Notes: generated from the letters alone by a model not told the origin. A stretch of 64,000 nt of DNA from Hallerella porci (GCF_003148885.1 NZ_QGHD01000007.1:1-64000); one strand, 5' to 3'; positions 18,700-26,302 are shown, counted from the first letter of the stretch. Program-made: numbers and translations.

Positions 18700-18935
18700 A
18701 TCAGCTAGAGGTTGATTTTATCGCATCTAATGGAACTGAAAAATATTATATCCAGTCGGCATACGCAATTCATGATGAAGAAAAACGAATGCAAGAAATT
18801 GCATCGCTAAAAAAAATAGAAGACTCCTTTAAAAAAATTGTAATTGTAGGCGATGATATAGCGACTTATACCGACGAAAATGGATTTGTTTATATGAGTT
18901 TGTTTGATTTCTTGTTAAAGAAAAATTTCATATAA
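18700..18935 (+). pseudogene. C-terminal remnant of a DUF4143 AAA ATPase
   Basis: About 75 codons read QLEVDFIASNGTEKYYIQSA and continue to YMSLFDFLL. This matches the extreme C-terminus (a PD-(D/E)XK-like tail) of the AAA ATPases with a DUF4143 domain that are numerous in gut bacteria. The Walker motifs and the rest of the roughly 400-residue protein are absent. The sequence left of about 18700 does not match, so the boundary is a deletion joint close to the end of the membrane-protein gene. The only possible start codons are TTG and lack a ribosome site. Confidence 0.7.
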
Positions 18936-19001
18936 ATTTACTCTACTTGAAATTTACTGTAAAATTACAGGAAATTTTAAATTATGCGGTATACTAGCGA
19001 T

Positions 19002-19110
19002 GTGTCATCCTGAGCGAAGCGATATATGAAACTTGGAACTTTAGTTCCTTAGTTGAATTAAGCCCTTTGGGGTAGGATCTAGCACTTGGAACTAAAATTT
19101 CATATAGTAG
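19002..19110. repeat. Dispersed MITE-like repeat, copy 1
   Basis: It starts with GTGTCATCCTGAGCG and holds a 66-bp block (19019-19084) identical to 29133-29198. Its two flanks, TATATGAAAC at 19022 and the near-complement TTTCATATAG ending at about 19107, form a long imperfect inverted repeat. The 18936-19111 gap holds nothing else. Confidence 0.75.
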
Positions 19111-19111
19111 C

Positions 19112-19513
19112 TTACCTTGCACTCATGGTTTTTAGGTAGGCGTTTAAAAGTTTTGCGTAGGCAGGGCAGCGCATTGCAATAGCGGTTGCGATTTTTTCGT
19201 CGTAATCGTGGCTCAACAGATTGCGGTCATCGACCATATCTTGCCAGGTATCGCCTTCGTTGATTAAGCCGTTTTGTAACGCGAGTCTAAAAGAATCGCG
19301 GCTCCCGATGATACCTGACAATCCCTGGAATTCCAAGTAGTCTTTCATGCTCTTCCAGGCAAGTTCGTATGTAAATTCAAACGACTTCAAAAGCCCTTGT
19401 TGCTCGAGTTTAGAAAGCGGGCGCTCGCTTGCAAGTTCCACAGCTTCGTTCAAGTTTGAAAGAGCCTTCGCAAAGTTTTCTAAACGTTGTTTGTATCTAA
19501 TTTGCTCTTTCAT
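19112..19513 (-). CDS. Nucleotidyltransferase substrate-binding protein, HI0074 family
   Basis: The product is a 133-residue four-helix protein of the HI0074/HepT-like type. Typical words are LEQQGLLKSFEFTYELAWKS (split here over the conserved FEFTYELAWK) and RNLLSHDYDE. In the HI0073/HI0074 pair it binds next to a minimal nucleotidyltransferase, and similar MNT-HepT pairs act as toxin-antitoxin modules. The RxxxxH-like motif of HepT ribonucleases appears as RNLLSHDY. The gene overlaps the nucleotidyltransferase gene by 17 bases. Whether it is a toxin here cannot be judged from sequence. Confidence 0.85.
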   Translation of the reverse strand: MKEQIRYKQRLENFAKALSNLNEAVELASERPLSKLEQQGLLKSFEFTYELAWKSMKDYLEFQGLSGIIGSRDSFRLALQNGLINEGDTWQDMVDDRNLLSHDYDEKIATAIAMRCPAYAKLLNAYLKTMSAR

Positions 19514-19835
19514 AGATTGTCTTTCCTACAAGTTCGATGTGTTCTTTGAAATTTTCATTTTGCAGCTCGCTAAATATTAGCAAATCCACCTTGTAGGGCA
19601 GCGAAGACTCTTCAAAGGCGCGCATCATATGCAGCTTGTTTTTTATAGGAAATTCGTTATCGACAAACAAGCAGAGGTCGATGTCGCTACCTTCTTTGTA
19701 GTTTCCTTTTTCGCGACTCCCAAAAATTTTTGCATAACAAATGTGCGGCTGAGCGTTCAAAATTTGCAAAAGTATCGCCATCGATTTCTCGGAAATCCCG
19801 AGTGCAGTTGGAGTTATTTGCATTTTCGCGGTCAT
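19497..19835 (-). CDS. Minimal nucleotidyltransferase (MNT/HI0073 type)
   Basis: The product has about 112 residues. The nucleotidyltransferase motif GSREKGNYKEGSDIDL gives the GS and the two metal-binding Asp residues, with a third Asp in KVDLLIF. It has the length of the small partner in the two-gene HI0073/HI0074 and MNT-HepT modules. The start is uncertain: ATG at 19835, 19823 and 19853 are all possible, and none has a clear ribosome site. I use 19835. The gene is upstream of and overlaps its HI0074-type partner, so both are made from one transcript. Confidence 0.8.
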   Translation of the reverse strand: MTAKMQITPTALGISEKSMAILLQILNAQPHICYAKIFGSREKGNYKEGSDIDLCLFVDNEFPIKNKLHMMRAFEESSLPYKVDLLIFSELQNENFKEHIELVGKTIYERAN

Positions 19836-19966
19836 TGAAAAAAATATAATCATTATGAGGGATGCGTAGGCGAAAAGAAAGCGGTGTCACCCAGAAAGAA
19901 AAATTTCCTAGCCATTTCTGTTTTTTTTTACATTTTATTGTGAAAAGATAGCATTGGAGTAAGAAT

Positions 19967-21190
19967 ATGAAACTTCATTTGGGAATAAAATCGGCAGCGG
20001 TTGCTCTTTCTGCAGCATCGCTTTTGGCTTTCACGGCTTGCGGCGACGATAGCAATTCGTCAAAGCCCGATTCCAATTTGCCCGATGACCCGAGCTCTCG
20101 CGTCGAAGATATGGTTGTAGGGACGTTTGACAACCTTCCGGTTTGTAGCGGCACGTGCGAAGGCGTAACCGCGTATGTGAAGGATGAAAATCTTGCCTAC
20201 GTTTGCGTCAATGGTTCTTGGGTAAATGCTGTCGTTTCTTCTTCTAGCGAAGAAATTTCGTCATCGAGTTTTATTCCGAGCGATGTTGAAAATTCCAGCA
20301 GTTCTGTAAATGTTTCGTCATCAAGTGAAGAAGTAAAGTTCAGTAGCAGCGAAAAAGTTTCCTCGTCGAGTGAAATTTCAAGCAGCTCAATAAATTCCAG
20401 TAGCTCAGAAGAATCGAGTAGTTCCGTAAAATCTAGCAGCTCTATGAAAATGTCATCATCAAGTGGACAAATTTCCAGTTCAAGCATCAATACGAAACAG
20501 AGTTCTAGTTCAATAACAGGCTGGAGCTGGGATGTGCCGAAGGAAACTTTCTTGAATCCAAATATTGCTTACGGCACCATGACGGACAAACGCGATGGCA
20601 AAGTTTACAAGACGGTAAAAATCGGAGACCAGACTTGGATGGCGGAAAACTTGAATTATGCTGACAGCTCAACAACAAAGAGCTCGATTGGCAAGTCTTG
20701 GTGCTATAATAAAGATGATGAAAAATGCAAAGTAACTGGTCGCCTTTACACTTGGGCTGCTGCAATTGACTCTGTCAAGTTGGCTGCTGACGGACTTACT
20801 TGCGGATATGACGTAGAATGTGAAATGCCTAAAACGGTGCAGGGCATTTGCCCTGAAGGCTGGCACCTGCCGAGTAATGCTGAATGGAATACTTTGTTCG
20901 ATGCAGTGGGTGGGAGCTTTACGGCAGGCAAGATTCTCAAGTCTAGTACTGGTTGGTATGACTACGATGGAAAAAGTGGTAACGGAACAGACGCCTTTGG
21001 TTTGTCCGCGCTCCCCGCGGGCTACAGGTACTACAATGGCTCCTTCGGCTACGCAGGCTTCACCGCTTTCTTCTGGTCTAGTACCGAGAACAGTAGCTAC
21101 AACGCCTACGGCATGCGCTTGTTCCACGACAGCGAGAACGCGAAGCTGGACGGCTACTACAAGGACTGCGCGTTTTCTATCGTTGCCTAA
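19967..21190 (+). CDS. Lipoprotein with Fibrobacter major paralogous domain (TIGR02145), C-terminal frameshift
   Basis: The product has 407 residues. The lipobox LLAFTAC puts the lipid Cys at 25. A cysteine module (VCSGTCEG to YVCVNGSW) and a long poly-serine linker follow. The C-terminal domain then starts with MTDKRDGKVYKTVKIGDQTW, the hallmark of this hugely expanded Fibrobacter family, and carries CPEGWHLPSNAEW and FFWSSTENSS. It should be exported and surface-bound; its ligand is unknown. The product ends FSIVA, while the family normally ends F-S-[VI]-R-C. One extra base near 21181 would restore SIRCLKN, so a one-base deletion is likely. From about 21000 the codons turn GC-rich, unlike the 5' part. 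Confidence 0.85.
   Translation: MKLHLGIKSAAVALSAASLLAFTACGDDSNSSKPDSNLPDDPSSRVEDMVVGTFDNLPVCSGTCEGVTAYVKDENLAYVCVNGSWVNAVVSSSSEEISSSSFIPSDVENSSSSVNVSSSSEEVKFSSSEKVSSSSEISSSSINSSSSEESSSSVKSSSSMKMSSSSGQISSSSINTKQSSSSITGWSWDVPKETFLNPNIAYGTMTDKRDGKVYKTVKIGDQTWMAENLNYADSSTTKSSIGKSWCYNKDDEKCKVTGRLYTWAAAIDSVKLAADGLTCGYDVECEMPKTVQGICPEGWHLPSNAEWNTLFDAVGGSFTAGKILKSSTGWYDYDGKSGNGTDAFGLSALPAGYRYYNGSFGYAGFTAFFWSSTENSSYNAYGMRLFHDSENAKLDGYYKDCAFSIVA
21000..21190 (+). other. Candidate hypervariable C-terminal segment (DGR-like variable region)
   Basis: From about 21000 to the stop, nearly all exposed positions are Y, N, G, S, F, H or D, encoded by codons ending in C. The base composition changes sharply from the preceding sequence. 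The fold family is used as a retroelement-diversified ligand-binding domain elsewhere. No reverse transcriptase or template copy is in the window. Confidence 0.3.
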
Positions 21191-21267
21191 AAAATTAAGA
21201 CTAATTTCACATAACATTTTTTTGCAAGTTTTAGCCCGGCGTAAGCCCGGCAAAAACTGCCACCCCC

Positions 21268-21297
21268 CGACCCGCGAAGCGGGTCGCGAATTTTTTC
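21268..21297 (+). terminator. GC-rich hairpin followed by T run
   Basis: An eight-base stem CGACCCGC/GCGGGTCG (21268-21275, 21279-21286) with a GAA loop, then CGAA and TTTTTT. It fits a terminator for the lipoprotein gene. Confidence 0.55.
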
Positions 21298-21313
21298 AAA
21301 AATTCACTTAAAA

Positions 21314-21348
21314 AACAAGGCAGCCATTTTGGCTACCTTGTTTTTTTA
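21314..21348 (+). terminator. Second terminator after the lipoprotein gene
   Basis: Stem AACAAGG/CCTTGTT (21314-21320, 21336-21342), extended by AGCC/GGCT inside, with a seven-base T run. Confidence 0.75.
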
Positions 21349-21423
21349 TCCATTTCACTTTTAAATTAAGCTCCTCTCAAAAATGAGGGACGAGTTTCCT
21401 GTTGCGTTCGCAAAGAATGAAAT

Positions 21424-21490
21424 TTTAAAACTTAGTGCTTAGTATTTCTAAGATCAAAGTTCTCCACTCTAAGTTCTCAAAACCCGGCGC
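21424..21490. repeat. Dispersed TTAGAGC-type intergenic repeat, copy C
   Basis: It shares ATTTCTAAGATCAAAGTTCT and CTCTAAGTTCTCAAAACCC with copy B, but the left arm is diverged (TTAGTGCTTAG). Confidence 0.55.
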
Positions 21491-21520
21491 GCCATCATCT
21501 ACATTCCTCATTTAAAAAGT

Positions 21521-21880
21521 CTTCCCGCAGCGTTGCAAGAACGAATCTGACGTGTTAAATGGCTTGCCGCAGCGTTGCAAGAACGAATTTGACATGTTAA
21601 ATGCCTTCCCGCAGCGTTGCATGGACGAATTTGACATGTTAAATGCCTTCCCGCAGCGTTGCATGAACGAATTTGTCATGTTAAATGGCTTGCCGCAGCG
21701 TTGCATGGACGAATTTGACATGTTAAATGGCTTGCCGCAGCGTTGCATAGACGAATTTGACATGTTAAATGGCTTGCTGCAGCGTTGCATAGACGAATTT
21801 GACATGTTAAATGGCTTGCTGCAGCGTTGCATGGACGAATTTGACATGTTAAATGCCTTCCCGCAACGTTGCAAGAGAAA
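21521..21880. repeat. 42-bp tandem repeat array, second locus
   Basis: Units start at 21521, 21563, 21605, 21647, 21689, 21731, 21773, 21815 and a partial one at 21857, so the spacing is exactly 42 bp throughout. Units differ at a few positions only (CTTCCC/CTTGCC/CTTGCTG at the start; CAAGAA/CATGGA/CATAGA in the middle). Each carries ATTTGACATGTTAAAT, a 16-base palindrome with one mismatched pair. The sequence is unrelated to the array at 2741 although the period is identical. It lies between convergent genes. Confidence 0.9.
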
Positions 21881-21929
21881 AAATGAGGAATTAGGAATGT
21901 TATAATGGCGCGACTTTGTCGCGCGCTAT

Positions 21930-21990
21930 GCAAGATTTTAGAGCTTAGAGATTTCTAAGTTCAAAGTTCTAAGCTCTAAGTTCTTCAAAC
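21930..21990. repeat. Dispersed TTAGAGC-type intergenic repeat, copy D (best palindrome)
   Basis: TTAGAGCTTAGA at 21938-21949 is perfectly complementary to TCTAAGCTCTAA at 21968-21979. The 18 bases between them would form the loop. Confidence 0.7.
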
Positions 21991-22010
21991 TCTCCCTCCT
22001 CATTTCTCAA

Positions 22011-22040
22011 AAAAAAACGCGCCGTTTGGCGCGCTTTTTG
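22011..22040 (-). terminator. Rho-independent terminator
   Basis: Stem CGCGCC/GGCGCG (22018-22023, 22028-22033) with a GTTT loop. The minus strand then has a long T run. It ends the glycosyltransferase gene. Confidence 0.8.
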
Positions 22041-22042
22041 TC

Positions 22043-23548
22043 TTAGTTTTTCTTTGCGTCTATTAAGTTTTGGAAGTATTGGATAAAGCTTAAAGCGCCG
22101 ACGGCTAAGAAGCCGACTGCGTAGAGGGCGAGGAAAGGCCCGATGATAAATTTCTGGGCGCCGATGTAGGCGATAAGACCGAGAACGCAGTAAACGCCGA
22201 CGGCGATTTCTAAGAGAGCTAAGAAGGGGAATTTTTGACGGAAGTGAGAATATTTCTTTCCGCCGGTTTTCGGCGTGCGGACGAAGACTCCTTGCTTGCC
22301 AAAGACCGCCGAGAACCATGCGCGGGTGTTGCTAATCGCAATGCCTACGCCCATCGCCATCAGAACGGGGAGAGAAAGCATCCGCGTTTTCCAACCAGTA
22401 TAACCGGAGCAACGTTGCGCAACAAAGTAAAGAGTCGAAGGCGCAATCGCCGCGAGGAAGATAAACGCAAAGCCAATCGAGAAAAGCCAAGTCGGGAGAT
22501 TTGCAACCGGTTCAAACCAAGCGAGAAGCGGATAAGCGCAGAGCGCTGTAAAAAGCATACACGGGTGAATGGAATAATGAGTCGTGTGAAGGAAGGCACC
22601 GATTTTTTTGCGGAGCGGCACTTTTGCTTTGAAGACGAGCGGCAAATCTTTCATCGCGGTCTGGATGGAGCCCTTTGCCCAACGGAATTGCTGCGCCTTA
22701 AATGCGTTAATATCATCGGGAAGTTCTGCGGGGACAATCACATCGAAGACGAATTTCATTTTCCAACCGGCGAGCTGACTCCGATAAGAAAGGTCCATAT
22801 CTTCGGTTAATGTATCGCCTTCCCAGCCACCTGCATCGAGAATCGCTTGCTTGCGCCACACGCCTGCGGTGCCGTTAAAGTTCATAAAGAGGTCGCCCCA
22901 GCTGCGGGCCGATTGTTCTACCACAAAGTGACCGTCGATACCAATCGATTGCGCCAAAGTCAAACCGGATTCGGTGCGGTTCAAATGTCCCCAACGACCT
23001 TGCACAAGACCGATGGAAGAATCGATGACCATATATGGAACGGTTTTCAACAAGAAGTCTTTCTGCGGGACGAAGTCAGCATCGAAAATGGCGAGGAATT
23101 CACCCTTTGCGACTTCCATCCCTTCTTTGAGTGCGCCCGCCTTAAAATCTTTGCGGTTTGTGCGGTGAATGAGTTTAATGTCGTAACCTTCGGCTTGCTT
23201 TTCTTCGACTTTGCGCTTTGTTACTTCGTAGCAGTCGTCGGTCGAATCGTCGAGGACTTGAATTTCGTGTTTGTCTTTCGGATAATCGATGGCGCAGACC
23301 GCATCAATTAAGCGTTCCACGCAGTTTGCTTCATTGAAAACCGGAAGCTGCGTCGTGACCATCGGCAGTTCGTCCATCTTGTGGTCGCGGTAGAATTGGA
23401 GCAAGTTCTTGCGGTCGGCGAGGCGGACGCGGCGGCTGTTCTTGAGGAAGAGATAGATGCTCCAGTAGCAGTTGAATCCGTAGACGACAAGCCCGATTCC
23501 GGCGATGACGTACACAACAAACAGGATATCCAGTAAATATTGAGCCAT
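22043..23548 (-). CDS. Membrane glycosyltransferase family 2, cellulose-synthase-like
   Basis: The product has 501 residues. An N-terminal helix (residues 5-30) precedes a cytoplasmic GT2 domain. That domain has PVFNEANCVERL, VLDDSTDD, the metal-binding DADFVP, TEDMDLSYR (acceptor/base region) and QQFRWAKGS (QxxRW). Four to six C-terminal helices follow. This D-D-TED-QxxRW layout is that of processive beta-glycan synthases (cellulose synthase, mannan synthase CslA). It should take nucleotide-sugar in the cytoplasm and push a polymer through the membrane. The polymer cannot be named, and no PilZ domain or other polymer-export gene is adjacent. The start at 23548 has a plausible upstream AAAGG. 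Confidence 0.85.
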   Translation of the reverse strand: MAQYLLDILFVVYVIAGIGLVVYGFNCYWSIYLFLKNSRRVRLADRKNLLQFYRDHKMDELPMVTTQLPVFNEANCVERLIDAVCAIDYPKDKHEIQVLDDSTDDCYEVTKRKVEEKQAEGYDIKLIHRTNRKDFKAGALKEGMEVAKGEFLAIFDADFVPQKDFLLKTVPYMVIDSSIGLVQGRWGHLNRTESGLTLAQSIGIDGHFVVEQSARSWGDLFMNFNGTAGVWRKQAILDAGGWEGDTLTEDMDLSYRSQLAGWKMKFVFDVIVPAELPDDINAFKAQQFRWAKGSIQTAMKDLPLVFKAKVPLRKKIGAFLHTTHYSIHPCMLFTALCAYPLLAWFEPVANLPTWLFSIGFAFIFLAAIAPSTLYFVAQRCSGYTGWKTRMLSLPVLMAMGVGIAISNTRAWFSAVFGKQGVFVRTPKTGGKKYSHFRQKFPFLALLEIAVGVYCVLGLIAYIGAQKFIIGPFLALYAVGFLAVGALSFIQYFQNLIDAKKN

Positions 23549-23640
23549 GGTTAAACCTTTTGCATTTTAGATGCTTGGCGCCAAATATAGAATTTCGCAG
23601 TCGATATTGCTATATTCCTTCTGGATTTAATGACAAAAAT

Positions 23641-24189
23641 ATGACACAAAATTCCATGGAAAAGTCGCCGTTAGAAAGATGGCTCAGCGCAAATCAAGAT
23701 AGCCCGAATTTGGACAATTCTCTGCGGCTTTTGCTCGGGCACGCTTTCGTCGGCATTTTCCGCAAAACGCATCCGGATTTTGCCGTTTTTTCGCCAGAAA
23801 AGGCACTTTCTTGGGTAGAACGCCTCCCGAAAAACGCTTTTCCGTTTGATATTGGCGATTGGATTGCAAAACCTTCGGCGCATGCGCACGATTTGGTGCA
23901 TTTTTGCGAAAACGCTAACGCATTTCAATTCCCGCCGACGGTGGATTTTTCGAAGTGGACTTCGGGAGTTGTCGATTTACGCGGCGTACGTTGCCCGATG
24001 GGATCGGTGCGGGCGCGTCTTGTTCTCTCGGGGATGGAAGCGGGCGAAGAAATCACTCTCTTCGTCGATAACGGCGAACCGATTGAAAATATTCCGCGGG
24101 TCATGTTAGAAGACGGAAATCACATCGTTTCTCGAACAAGAGAAGAAAATTATTGGAAATTGACGGTGCAGAAAAATTCTGCGGACTAA
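23641..24189 (+). CDS. TusA-like sulfurtransferase-domain protein with N-terminal extension
   Basis: The product has 182 residues. The C-terminal 75 residues (VVDLRGVRCPMGSVRARLVL and on) match the TusA/SirA fold, with the sulfur-carrying Cys at 118. The usual CPxP is CPMG here, so the second Pro is lost. The N-terminal 105 residues have no domain I recognise and include HAFVGIFRKTHPDF and a Trp-rich helix. TusA proteins relay persulfide sulfur for tRNA thiolation or other sulfur transfers; whether this protein does so is uncertain given the altered motif. No clear ribosome site precedes the ATG at 23641; ATG 23656 is an alternative. It is divergent from the glycosyltransferase. Confidence 0.7.
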   Translation: MTQNSMEKSPLERWLSANQDSPNLDNSLRLLLGHAFVGIFRKTHPDFAVFSPEKALSWVERLPKNAFPFDIGDWIAKPSAHAHDLVHFCENANAFQFPPTVDFSKWTSGVVDLRGVRCPMGSVRARLVLSGMEAGEEITLFVDNGEPIENIPRVMLEDGNHIVSRTREENYWKLTVQKNSAD

Positions 24190-24301
24190 AAATTATTTGC
24201 CAAGATGCCCTTCGCATTGTGATTTATCTCACATTTTGAATTGAACTAGGCAGCTTGGTCTAGGGTTGCTTTTTTCCCTAAAAATAAAGTAGTTTAGTAA
24301 T

Positions 24302-24901
24302 GTGACTCACAGAATTCAAATCATTAGCGATGAATTGATGGGGGCCGATGCCGAAGCTGCAGAACTTTTTTCGGAAATCGTCCTCTGCGAAAATCCGACA
24401 CGTCCTGTGCAATTTGCAATTTCTTCGTCGGTGCGTTATCCGCTATCGACGGTTCTTTCTCGGGCGCCCTACGATATTTTCGGAAAACTCGCAGAACGCA
24501 TTGTTCTCGGGCTTGGCCTTCACGAATTGCGGACGGTAACCGATGCGGATGCGGTCTTTGCGTCCTATAAATTATTACTCGATGAAATTTTATCGAAGAC
24601 TGCGTCGGTGCTTTATCTGATTACGATTCCGAAGAAAGCGTTCCCCGAAGGCGAAACGGAAGTTTCGAAGTTTAACGAAAAAGTCCGCGGACTCGATGAC
24701 GGCGACCGCGTTCATGTTTTGGATTTTGATTCTCACGTCGAAAATTTTGAAAAAGCTCAACTGCTCCGCGGAAAATTTGCGCGCAGTTTATATGATTCAA
24801 ATCATAATCCCACATCGCTTTGTCATACGCTGTTGGGACTGTTTTTATCTCAGCGAATTTTTAATTCAAAAAAGGAGTTGGAAAATGGATTTCAGCGATA
24901 A
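24302..24901 (+). CDS. SGNH-hydrolase-like protein, unknown
   Basis: The product has 199 residues and no signal peptide. The pattern of a hydrophobic strand followed by GLGLHEL, a helix starting TDADAVFASYKLLLDEI, the strand SVLYLITIPK, FNEKVRGL and a last segment with LYDSNHNPT resembles the Rossmann-like core of SGNH/GDSL hydrolases. The usual GDS start is not visible, so catalysis is doubtful. The start is taken as GTG at 24302; ATG at 24338 is possible. The 3' end overlaps the next gene by 17 bases, so the two are probably coupled. Confidence 0.5.
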   Translation: MTHRIQIISDELMGADAEAAELFSEIVLCENPTRPVQFAISSSVRYPLSTVLSRAPYDIFGKLAERIVLGLGLHELRTVTDADAVFASYKLLLDEILSKTASVLYLITIPKKAFPEGETEVSKFNEKVRGLDDGDRVHVLDFDSHVENFEKAQLLRGKFARSLYDSNHNPTSLCHTLLGLFLSQRIFNSKKELENGFQR

Positions 24902-25214
24902 ATTTTATGCAAAAAATGCGGCATCTGCTAGAGCGTGGGCAGAAGCAGAACCGAAAAAGCACGAAGTGCGCGAACGCAAACATAGCGAACCGAAAATGGG
25001 AATTTGCGAAAAGTGCAAAAAAGAAGCGCTCGTGCGTCCGCATCGTTCTCGCGAAACCGACATCAAGGATGGCGCAGCGAGTTACGGCGTCGTCGTGCAT
25101 TATTACTGCGAAGATTGTTACCCGCAGAGCCGTCGCAATACGCCGACAGAACCGCCGATGAGCGCGAAGCAGGTGAAGAATCTTCTCCGTGGTGCAAAGA
25201 AAAATTTGCGATAA
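24885..25214 (+). CDS. Small protein with two CxxC pairs (zinc-ribbon-like)
   Basis: The product has 109 residues. A basic and Glu-rich N-terminal half leads to CEKCKKEALVRPH and, 30 residues on, YYCEDCYPQS, which together give a four-cysteine zinc-binding pattern. It ends in a helix AKQVKNLLRGAKKNLR. I chose the ATG at 24885, since AAAGGAGTT lies just upstream. It overlaps the end of the preceding gene and is followed by a terminator at 25219. I do not recognise the family; a nucleic-acid or protein-binding role is possible. Confidence 0.7.
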   Translation: MDFSDKFYAKNAASARAWAEAEPKKHEVRERKHSEPKMGICEKCKKEALVRPHRSRETDIKDGAASYGVVVHYYCEDCYPQSRRNTPTEPPMSAKQVKNLLRGAKKNLR

Positions 25215-25218
25215 AAAA

Positions 25219-25246
25219 ATCTGCGCTCGACGGCGCAGATTTTTTA
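25219..25246. terminator. Bidirectional terminator between convergent genes
   Basis: Stem ATCTGCGC/GCGCAGAT (25219-25226, 25233-25240) with a TCGACG loop, and A and T runs on the two sides. Confidence 0.85.
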
Positions 25247-26302
25247 TACTTCAAGAAGTTTGAACATTCGATTTCGCCCTAAGGCGCCTGGATGTTCGGC
25301 GATTACATCTTTAGCGAAGGCTTGCATTAAAAGAGCCTCCGCTTTTTCTTTTTCGATGCCGCGGCTCATCAAATAGAAAATGGATTCTTCATCGAGAGAG
25401 CCGACGGTGTTGCCGTGCGAACAGGCGACATCATCGTGGTAAATTTTTAAGGTCGGCTTCACGCAAATTTTCGAATCGTCCGAGAGAAGCATCGTGTTGA
25501 TGAGTTCCGAAGAATCGGTGCCGGGGCAATCTAAGCCCGCGGTAACGCCGCCGTCATAGCTCATGTAAGAATGATCCGAAAGTAAATTCCGCACAAATTG
25601 ATGGCTTTTGCAATTTGCTGCGTTGTGATACACGCGGACGAATCCGTTTTCACTCGCTGAATTTCCGAGCTGATTCAATTCGCGAAACGCAAATTCTGCG
25701 CCTTCGCCATTTAAGAAAGCCGAAACGCTTACGCGGCGCGTGGAATCGGTGCGGTTCAAATCCAAAATATTGACGCGGGAATTTTTTTCTTGGTGAATGC
25801 GGATACTGCGAAATTTGAGTTCGCCCGCGTGCGATTCTTCGGTCGAGAAAAGTTCAAGCTCTGCGCCTTCGTCGACGAAAAAGTCGAGGCGTTCGGCAGA
25901 AATTTCGCGGACGATTTTATTTTCCAAAATTTCGAGAGAAGCTTTGGCGTTTTTCCCTAAGCGGAAAACGGTGTGCGAAAATTCATCGTGGGCTTTGAGA
26001 ATGCCGGTTTCGTTTGCGCCTTCGGGAATTTCTTTGACGAAAGATTTTGCGCCGAGGGCGAGCGGGAGGAGCGCCGAAATATCGGTTTCTTTTTCGATTT
26101 GAAAATCGGCAGCAGAAAAATTGGATTCGGCGAGGCGTTCTACATTGCGAGCATCGCCGGCGTCGATTTTAAAATGAGCGTCATCGATAAAGGTGAGCCG
26201 TGAAATTTTCGAAAGAAGTGAAGTGGGGAAGTAGCTCCAATCTTCGGTTCGACGCGTCGGGAGTCCGAGGGCGCGGATTTTTCCGAGTGCTTCTTGTTGC
26301 AT
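25244..26302 (-). CDS. sufD: Fe-S cluster assembly protein SufD
   Basis: The product has 352 residues. SufD joins SufB and SufC in the SufBC2D scaffold that builds iron-sulfur clusters in the cytoplasm. The right-handed beta-helix core holds SYMSYDGGVTAGLDCPGTDS, then KPTLKIYHDDVACSHGNTVG, the region with the conserved His and Cys. The C-terminal helix domain reads YLMSRGIEKEKAEALLMQAF. The length is slightly below the usual 400 or so, mainly at the N-terminus. The ATG overlaps the sufC stop (TAATG), so translation is coupled. No sufB gene is next to this pair. Confidence 0.9.
   Translation of the reverse strand: MQQEALGKIRALGLPTRRTEDWSYFPTSLLSKISRLTFIDDAHFKIDAGDARNVERLAESNFSAADFQIEKETDISALLPLALGAKSFVKEIPEGANETGILKAHDEFSHTVFRLGKNAKASLEILENKIVREISAERLDFFVDEGAELELFSTEESHAGELKFRSIRIHQEKNSRVNILDLNRTDSTRRVSVSAFLNGEGAEFAFRELNQLGNSASENGFVRVYHNAANCKSHQFVRNLLSDHSYMSYDGGVTAGLDCPGTDSSELINTMLLSDDSKICVKPTLKIYHDDVACSHGNTVGSLDEESIFYLMSRGIEKEKAEALLMQAFAKDVIAEHPGALGRNRMFKLLEV

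Noticed and set aside
21268-21297. GC hairpin as a retroelement homing structure
   Set aside because: It is followed by six T and fits an ordinary terminator; its distance from the variable segment is larger than usual. I kept it only as context for the variable-region idea.
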